A stretch of 64,000 bases of DNA from Valencia hispanica (Eukaryota; Chordata; Actinopteri; Cyprinodontiformes; Valenciidae): NCBI GenBank assembly GCA_963556495.2, contig OY747705.1, forward strand, positions 6,229,501 to 6,293,500. The letters run 5' to 3'. The notes below the pieces were generated by a model. That model worked only from the letters and a program-made list of their open reading frames with translations. It ran no database searches and was not told where the DNA came from. The first letter of the stretch is position 1; the number at the start of each line of letters is the position of its first letter. Positions 57,851 to 64,000 of the stretch are shown in pieces. Both the position numbers and the translations under genes were made by a program.

Positions 57851-57943
57851 TCCAGTTTTCAGAACTAAAGAAGCCTCTTGGATGAGAGACAAAACGTTTT
57901 CAAGACAACAAAAACAGTCTAGTTGCCTTCATTTAACTCTAAA
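57832..57943 (+). repeat. Penelope inverted end, right
   Basis: Contains CCAGTTTTCAGAACTAAAGA, GCCTCTTGGATGAGAGAC and GCCTTCATTTAACTCT, and is the inverted copy of 53765-53900. It directly precedes the truncated RT, the arrangement seen in 5'-truncated Penelope copies with an inverted end. Confidence 0.85.
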
Positions 57944-58160
57944 GAACAAGTTATCTGAAGTTAAATATGAGACAAATATTTCTGACAGTTGAAACTTGGC
58001 CCAAACTGGGTCAACCAACAGGACAATGATTCCAAACAGAAATGAAGGTCTTGTACTGGCCTAGTCAAACTCTAAACTTCAAAACTTTTGAAAGGCTGTG
58101 CTATAGAGAAGTAAAAGAGTTGCATACAAATGAACACCTGGAAACTTCAATAAACTAAAG

Positions 58161-59730
58161 GTATGTCGTATATAGACAAAAAATCCATTCATTATGCAGT
58201 GAAAATCCAACAGGAAACAAGTAGTCAGAGATGTTCCTAAAGGTGGTTCCACAAGTTGATGAATCGTGTACTTAGTTTTTCAGGTTCTCTTAGAACCTGG
58301 CATGGACCATGGGTTGCATGGATTCCTAACTGAAACTGCCAAAAACACGATATGCAAAAAACAATCCCGATGTATTAAAGTGTGTTCACACATGGATCCT
58401 TTTTATGTTGTGAAAATACAAAAAGTGCTCCTCAACCAACATGGAACCGAGCACACATTAAACGTGTCGTTCACTGAGAAACCGTGTAATACTTGTTCTT
58501 GCACATGAGTTGCATATGCATGCTTCACCTGAACATTTTCTCCAACCCCAATTGCTATGATCTGAATAATAATGAGTTTGACCCATCCCGTTGTTTCCCC
58601 CCACCCGCTCCTCCAACAAACTTCTACCTCCTGAAACAGGAGCACCAGAGCATTTTTTCCACACCATCAAGGCATTCATTCATACTAGAAACTACAGCAA
58701 ATTTATTCAAAAAAACAAGTGAAGGAGACCTTTAAGGAAAAGCAGACTCTTCGCTTCAAATGCTCCCATTTAAATCTGCAATAAGACACAAACAAGTCAA
58801 GCATTTGTGAATAATCTCTCACATGAATGGGAACTTTACGGAATTTAAGTTGGAAACGTTCCTGACAGAAATGGAAACAAACCATGTTAAATATTACGTG
58901 CAAAATCAGACTCGCTCATGTCTGTTAGACCCCATTTACATGAATCACACAGAGTAGTAGTGTGAGAAAATACAGAAGTGCACCAGAGAAAGGATGAGAC
59001 TGGTTGATATCCAAAGGAGGATCTTCTCAGTGTCCCTCTGTTGCTCATCCAGTCAAATTGCCTGTAGGGTGCATTTACCTGTGCATTAGTACAGAACACC
59101 TTACCAAAATGTGGGTTTTAGAAATTGGTGCATGAAATATATTTTTTACTTTGAATAAAAAGACAGACATTTTAATTGTTCATTTTTAATGAGCCAACCG
59201 AATTCTTGGGAGGAAATGGGCACAGGCCAGCCTACTGTCTAAATGTACACTGTGTACATGATGCCACAGATCCTTTATAGTATATGTCCATATACAACAA
59301 ACCCTAGAATTTAAAGTGGTCCTTCTTTCTTAACAAAATGGAATTTGCTGCTTTAGTTTTTTTTTTCAAAAGAGAAGTATAAAAGGAACAATGTTTATTT
59401 TTTTCAAAAAATTATCCTTCTGCTGTTGAGCTCTTTGAATGCTTACAATTGGACGGGTCGAGTTCCGCTGTTCTTCACAAGACAAAGAAGAAAATGGACC
59501 AGAGAATACCTTAGTAGAGACATAGACTGTTATCAAAAAGATGAAAAAAAGCAGTGAAAGTACATTCTAGATGATGGGGGGGGCTGATAGCAACTACTGC
59601 AGGAAAATAGGTGTCCGTGAGGAAAAGGTCATTTCTTCTTTCCTTTGGGTCTGAACTTCCTGACCTCTTTACTCTGCTTTCATTTTTAACTGGGGACAAA
59701 ATTAATGAACAATGGAAGTATATATATATA
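58161..59730. other. No recognised gene
   Basis: Short frames only, on both strands, without domains. A short TA run at 59719-59730 precedes the next Tc1-like element. Confidence 0.45.
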
Positions 59731-59947
59731 CAGTGGCTTGCAAAAGTATTCGGCCCCCTTGAACTTTTCCACATTTTGTCACATTACAGCCACAAGCATG
59801 AATCAATTTTATTGGAATTCCACGTGAAAGACAAATACAAAGTGGTGTACACGTGAGAAGTGGAACGAAAATCATACATGATTCCAAACATTTTTTACAA
59901 ATAAATAACTGAAAAGTGGGGTGTGTGTAATTATTCAGCCCCCTGAG

Positions 59948-60960
59948 TCAATACTTTGTAGAACCACCTTTTGCTGCACTTCCAGCTGCCAGTCTTTTAG
60001 GGTATGTCTCTACCAGCTTTGCACATCTAGAGACTGAAATTCTTGCCCATTCTTCTTTGCAAAACAGCTCCAGCTCAGTCAGATTAGATGGACAGCGTTT
60101 GTGAACAGCAGTTTTCAGATCTTGCCACAGATTCTCGATTGGATTTAGATCTGGACTTTGACTGGGCCATTCTAACACATGGATATGTTTTGTTTTAAAC
60201 CATTCGATTGTTGCCCTGGCTTTATGTTTAGGGTCGTTGTCCTGCTGGAAGGTGAACCTCCGCCCCAGTCTCAAGTCTTTTGCAGACTCCAAGCGGGGCA
60301 AATACAGGGCAATCTTCCAAGATTGCCCTGTATTTGGCTCCATCCATCTTCCCATCAAATCTGACCAAGTTCCCTGAACTGCTGAAGAGAAGCACCCCCA
60401 GAGCATGATGCTGCCACCACCATATTTGACAGTGGGGATGGTGTGTTCAGAGTGATGTGCAGTGTTAGTTTTCCGCCACACATAGCGTTTTGTATTTTGG
60501 TCTCATCTGACCAGAGCACCTTCTTCCACATGTTTGCTGTGTCCCCCACATGGCTTGTGGCAAACTGCAAATGGGACTTCTTATGGTTTTCTTTTAACAA
60601 TGGCTTTCTTCTTGCCACTCTTCCATAAAGCCCAACTTTGTGCAGTGCATGACTAATAGTTGTCCTATGGACATATTCCCCCACCTGAGCTGTAGATCTC
60701 TGCAGCTCGTCCAGAGTCACCATGGGCCTCTTGGCTGCATTTCTGATCAGCGCTCTCCTTGTTCGGCCTGTGAGTTTAGGTGGACGGCCTTGTCTTGGTA
60801 GGTTTACAGTTGTGCCATACTCCTTCCATTTCTGAATGATCGCTTGAACAGCGCTCCGTGGGATGTTCAAGGCTTGGGAAATCTTTTTGTAGCCTAAGCC
60901 TGCTTTAAATTTCTCAATAACTTTATCCCTGACCTGTCTGGTGTGTTCTTTGGACTTCAT
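59948..60960 (-). pseudogene. Tc1-like transposase, family A copy 2, broken
   Basis: The start at 60960 (MKSKEHTRQVRDKVIEKF) gives the helix-turn-helix region, GRPPKLTGR and LWSDETKIQN (first Asp). A frameshift near 60480, as in copy 1, leads to the second frame (59948-60481) with GGGSIMLWGCF, FQQDNDPKHKARA (second Asp) and SPDLNPIENLW (Glu), ending GGSTKY. Additional damage is a foldback insertion (60299-60336) that changes the codons between KMDG and ESAKDL, and an indel near 60365. The shared frameshift suggests both copies descend from an already defective source. Confidence 0.85.
60299..60336. repeat. Perfect 18-bp foldback in Tc1 copy A2
   Basis: 60299-60316 (CAAATACAGGGCAATCTT) is the exact complement of 60319-60336 with only CC between. 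Copy 1 has only the right arm (GGTTGCCCTGTATTTGGC), so the left arm was newly made here as an inverted copy. Confidence 0.95.
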
Positions 60961-61056
60961 GGTGTTGTTGCTCCCAACATTCTCTTAGACAACCTCTGAG
61001 GCCGTCACAGGGCAGCTGTATTTGTACTGACATTAGATTACACACAGGAGCCTCTA

Positions 61057-61631
61057 TGTAGTGTCGGCTTCTTCTCATTATATGCTCTGGAACTCGCTTT
61101 TTTTTACTCAGAGAGGGGAGGGGCGCCGAACTCCAAAACCCCAGCGGGAACTGTTTCAAAATAAGACCCAGAGCTGAGAGACAGAGAGTAAACACAACAC
61201 ACAGAACCACAGATATCTGTTTTCACAAAGCACGCACCTGCAGATGGGAGCCAGACAAGATCTGACTCGCTCTCCTACAAGGCTGTACCATTTTTATTTC
61301 CAAAAGAACAAAGAACATATCACATGACTCCTCTCTCCTCCTTCTACTTCTTGACAGGTCATTTATTTTCTCCAGGTCTCCTGACCGTACCATGAACTGG
61401 GTTGCAACATGAATTAGAATTATAGCTGATCCTCCCTGCTTTCAATTCATATCTTTACTCAAGAGTTTGTTTACTTAAAACCTTCAACCCTATAAAATAC
61501 TGGTAACAGAGTCATGTTTTACTACCCTGAATAATATAAACAGGCCTATTACTTCTAAAGCTTAAAAATGATATAATTAAAACATATGTACTGCATAATA
61601 AAAAATAGCCTCAAAAAAGTAGAATACAACA
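61057..61631 (-). mobile_element. 3' LTR of an endogenous retrovirus, 575 bp
   Basis: On the minus strand it starts TGTTGTATTCTAC at 61631 and ends CGACACTACA at 61057. It is preceded by a purine-rich tract (GAAAGAGGGATT, 61643-61632), as expected of the plus-strand primer site. A poly(A) signal AATAAA sits at 61298-61293, leaving about 230 bp of R-U5. Env remnant and pol lie further upstream in the same orientation. It interrupts Tc1 copy A2. Confidence 0.85.
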
Positions 61632-61645
61632 AATCCCTCTTTCAA
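61632..61645 (-). promoter_or_regulatory. Polypurine tract of the retrovirus
   Basis: On the minus strand, TTGAAAGAGGGATT lies immediately before the LTR start TGTTG. Its position and composition match a plus-strand primer site. Confidence 0.7.
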
Positions 61646-61653
61646 TCTATTTT

Positions 61654-62031
61654 TCAAATAGATTGACCACTCCTCTGTACTTCCCCTTCAGGCTCCATGT
61701 GAGGGAGTAACAGATATTGACCTTGCACATTATCACCAACAGCTTTTTCAATACACTTTGTGAGCAAAGAACGTATACAAGGAATACAGCAACATCCACA
61801 TAACACCATAGTTGACACAAATACTGCTAAAGAAACCATTATAGACATTGCCAGAGTCTTCCATTTACCAAACATATTATTTAACAAATTGTCCCTCTTT
61901 CTAACATGATTATTCAAAATGAGAAGAGTGTCTTTTTTCTTTATCTTTACCTTTAAGCAATATTTTTTTCTAATTATTATTGTTTTTTTTTGTTTTAACC
62001 TAATTCTCAATATTCTTTTAGTAAAAAGCAA
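61654..62031 (-). pseudogene. Retroviral env, C-terminal membrane anchor remnant
   Basis: The 125-codon frame contains FGKWKTLAMSIMVSLAVFVS, then TMVLCGCCCIPCIRSL: a hydrophobic membrane span followed by a Cys cluster, typical of the transmembrane Env subunit of fish gamma/epsilon-type retroviruses. The stretch before it (KIKKKDTLLILNNHVRKRD) is Lys-rich. The surface subunit, fusion region and most of the ectodomain are absent, so no complete Env can be made. Confidence 0.75.
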
Positions 62032-62977
62032 ACTCTAGCAATTGTCACCAACCCCAAAAACATCCTACAAAAACCACATCATAATGAAAAAAGAATAAGT
62101 AAAACAAAAATTAGTAGTCATTTAACCTGATTATACTTTAAACACTCCTTAAAATATTTTAGCTTATTACTAAAAAGTTTTATAAAACCGTAAAAACTGA
62201 ATATTAAGAAAAAATCCTACAAATCGACAACTTAAAAATTCTTTGACACCCTCTTAGGCAGTGTCTAGCAATCTGCACCTGTAAATAAAAATCGGTTAAA
62301 CAACCTGTAAAATACAAGAAAAATGATTAATAAGTGTTCAGTCTTTATTATTTTGTTCTCTAGTCTTCGCTCTTGTTTATTTCTCTGGCAGCAGGTGGCT
62401 ACCAGAGTGATGAAAAGATTCAGTACAGTGGACTCTTTATTTTTCCCAAAGTTACTGTCTTTTCTGCAGATCGCCCTCACTGAAATGACAGTTACTTCAT
62501 TAACTGAGCATTTCCCCCAATAAACACAAATGCACAGACAGGCCCCGCCTCCAATAGCTTCCCCCACCGATTGTGAGGTGGTCAAAACCTGCTGTGAAAT
62601 GTGTTTGATTTCTTGCGATCTTTTCTCTTCGGTACAATCCCTCTTCGAGAAAAGCAAGTCCAAATTGCTTATCTCGCCCAATTTTTTTTCACATATAGAT
62701 TACACTGGATGATTACAGCAACTTCAACCAATCTTCTGGGTGGGTCAGGCCCCGCCTCCTGGCTTCGGCAGTCGACACCGCCTAGTCAGAACCGACACCA
62801 CCCACTGCAAAGAAATTCTCCCAGGTCAGCAGAGAGCTGCTGCAGCGTGAGGGACAGGAGAGGGGTCGGAAGGAAGGAGGAGACCAGGCCCTTCAGATGC
62901 TGATGATCACTGCGAGGGTCCGGGTCAGGGTGTGATGAAACCTGTGGTTCTCTGCCAGCTGTAAATTTAAAGTTGAA
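62032..62977 (-). other. Retroviral gap region, no recognised coding
   Basis: Between pol and the env end there is no integrase or Env surface frame. The longest minus frame (62265-62681, 138 codons) has no recognised domain. A TTTTTCTTGTATTTTACAG stretch on the minus strand (about 62323-62305) looks like a splice acceptor and could relate to env splicing. A GC-richer part lies at 62740-62940. Confidence 0.5.
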
Positions 62978-64000
62978 TTAGACCGCTCGATGACGCCCTA
63001 TTTCCCCACGCGTCAACGGTGTCAGCATTGCTGTGACCCCAGTAGCAGTAACAAAACCTGCTCTCTTCCACTGTGGTAATTCATAATGTATAACAGAAAA
63101 CCCGTAGTTCGAATCAGTGTAAATCGTGACGTCTTTATCTCTTCCCCATTTGCATGCTTCAATAAGAGCCCTTATCTCAGCACGCTGTGCGCTCTGCTTG
63201 CCGTCCAGCTTCCCTGAAACGACAGTCTGTAGTGAATCTCCATTCTGCTCAACAACTGCAAAACCTGATCTCAACTGGCCCTGTCCATCTCTAAAACAAC
63301 AACCATCTGTATAGAGCACAAAACCTGTAGGTAAGGGATCAGACCGTAAATCAGGACGTATTTTTTGAGCAACAGAATTCAGCCTGACACAGTCATGCTG
63401 CTCCCCAGAGGCGGTGATTTGGTCAGCCATGTTTATTCCTTCATGCGTAAAAATAATGTTTGGTGCCTCCAAAACTCTGCTAATCCGCTGCTGACGCAAA
63501 GTAGAAAGAGTAAACGTCTCAGAATTAACCAATGCCATGACTCCATGAGATGTCAAAATATTAAGTGGATAACCCCTGACAATGTGTGAAGTTTTCTCCA
63601 CTAGGTGTGCAATTCCTGCTGCATGTCTCGTGCAAGGTGGCTGTCTCATTTCAATAGCTTGCAGCTTTATGCTAAGATACATAAGAATGTATCTCTGACC
63701 ACCTTTTTTCTGAAACAAAATCCCATTAACCACCCCATCTGTTTCTGATGTGTTAAGAAAAAATGGACATGTATAGTCAGGAGTGGCTAAATCAGCTGCT
63801 TGTGCTAGAGCCTGTTTCAACTTAATAAATGCCTCCTCAGCTGGTATGTCCCATTCTAATTTAGCATGCAGATTTTTCATACCATGAGCATTCACAAGAG
63901 CCCTGAGTGGTGTGGTAAGGTTTGTGTAATTAGGCACACAATGTCTGGAAAAATCTGTCAGTCCCAGAAATGACAGCATTGATTTAACAGTGAGAGGTTT
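62978..64000 (-). pseudogene. Retroviral pol: RT connection and RNase H, partial
   Basis: The frame is open to the window edge. FLGLTDFSRHCVPNYTNLTT and PLRALVN are the post-RT segment; ILFQKKGGQRYILMYLSIKL is the connection domain. VLYTDGCCF, then AQRAEIRALIEACKW and IYTDSNYGFSVIH, give the first Asp, Glu and second Asp of RNase H. The domain then degenerates (TPLTRGEIGRHRAV) and stops at 62978, before its last catalytic residue and before integrase. The RT active site would lie beyond the right edge. Confidence 0.85.

Larger units (their letters stand above)
53753..57951 (-). mobile_element. Penelope-like element with inverted ends, carrying L2 and R1
   Basis: Flanked by TATCTGAA on both sides (53745-53752 and 57952-57959). 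About 105 bp at each end are inverted copies of each other, containing CCAGTTTTCAGAACT, AGAAGCCTCTT and GCCTTCATTTAACTCT. On the minus strand the order is: end repeat, RT (57850-57389), L2 insertion (57388-55773), RT thumb and linker (55772-55273), R1 (55272-54068), 3' non-coding part and end repeat. The GIY-YIG endonuclease domain typical of Penelope elements is missing; the protein part stops right before it at VVYAVQCS. Confidence 0.85.
52990..58160 (+). mobile_element. Tc1-like fossil, family E, split by a Penelope-like element
   Basis: The left part (about 52990-53752) and right part (57952-58160) join at TATCTGAA, which is present on both sides of the Penelope insert. Across the join the order CCATGAGATCCTTTCTGTAC, then TTGGCCCAAACTGGGTC, AACAGGACAATGATTCC and TTGTACTGGCCTAGTC matches a Tc1-like transposase gene. 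The 5' end is uncertain. Confidence 0.75.
59731..61056 (-). mobile_element. Tc1-like element, family A, copy 2 (cut by a retroviral LTR)
   Basis: The left terminus CAGTGGCTTGCAAAAGTATT at 59731 follows TA. It is closely similar to copy 1 (7864-9438) through the inverted repeat, gene and 5' untranslated part, up to GCCTCTA at about 61056. There the retroviral LTR begins. In copy 1 the sequence continues with TTTAGTCATTAGC; in this copy that part is displaced past the right edge of the window or lost. Confidence 0.9.
61057..64000 (-). mobile_element. Endogenous retrovirus (gamma/epsilon-type), 3' part
   Basis: Minus-strand order: pol (RT end and RNase H, 64000-62978), a gap without recognised coding, the membrane-anchor end of env (62031-61654), the purine tract, and the 3' LTR. 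Integrase and most of env are missing, so the copy carries an internal deletion. The 5' half and the other LTR lie beyond the right edge. It is a genomic fossil and cannot make a virus. Confidence 0.85.

Noticed and set aside
61057..61631. 61057-61631 as the parent family of the solo LTR at 38773
   Set aside because: The two differ in length (575 against 448 bp) and I see no alignable interior; only the TG...CA ends are shared.

Overview
The window looks like transposon-saturated nuclear DNA from a ray-finned fish, probably a percomorph-type teleost. The evidence is the repeat spectrum. It contains many Tc1-like elements (some with inverted repeats of about 200 bp), hAT elements with BED fingers, L2-type LINEs whose ORF1 carries an esterase domain, L1 fragments, a Penelope-like element, a gamma/epsilon-type endogenous retrovirus, tRNA-headed SINEs and long CA/TA microsatellites. 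There is no operon, phage, plasmid or CRISPR structure. No host gene can be named. Three short stretches have splice-like borders and may be host exons, so the window is most likely intronic or intergenic.

Layout, left to right. 1-545: broken 3' half of a Tc1-like element. 546-1902: no gene, but an 82-bp direct repeat. 1903-6051: a hAT element inserted in an AT microsatellite, itself carrying an unclassified 1.5-kb repeat called R1 here. 6.2-9.4 kb: a SINE, a 5'-truncated Tc1-like copy (family B), a CA/TA microsatellite and an almost complete Tc1-like copy (family A). 9.4-22.9 kb: mostly unassigned sequence with a 155-bp foldback, a MITE-like piece, LINE 3' fragments, two SINEs and two Tc1 fossils. 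23.0-27.0 kb: a long L2 LINE (coiled-coil/esterase ORF1, then RT ORF2) with a mutated RT active site. 27.0-30.1 kb: a head-to-head Tc1 composite interrupted by a 1.12-kb inverted-repeat element. 30.1-34.0 kb: small LINE and SINE pieces and a second hAT relic invaded by L1. 34.0-39.35 kb: one Tc1-like copy (family C) broken by a LINE-tailed insertion, a 2.48-kb poly(A)-tailed GC-rich retro-insert with a 13-bp target duplication, and a solo LTR with a 4-bp duplication. 39.4-52.9 kb: candidate exons, an L2/Rex-type fragment and two Tc1 fossils, with large unassigned parts. 53.0-58.2 kb: a Tc1 fossil containing a Penelope-like element, which contains an L2 LINE and a second R1. 59.7-61.06 kb: a second family A Tc1 copy. 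61.06-64.0 kb: the 3' LTR, env remnant and pol of an endogenous retrovirus that interrupts it.

No genes cooperate here. What the window records is insertion order: each nested element must be younger than its host. The youngest-looking events are the Penelope-borne L2 copy (uninterrupted RT frame, intact YADD), the solo LTR and the retro-insert with perfect target duplications, and the retroviral LTR that cut Tc1 copy A2. The most notable oddities are a 493-codon open frame that fuses a Penelope-type RT segment (YVDD) in frame to an L2 RT (YADD), the R1 repeat that I cannot classify, the GC-rich retro-insert, and a perfect 18-bp foldback mutation in a Tc1 copy. All boundaries were read by eye from the sequence; family names come from recognised motifs and no database search was run.
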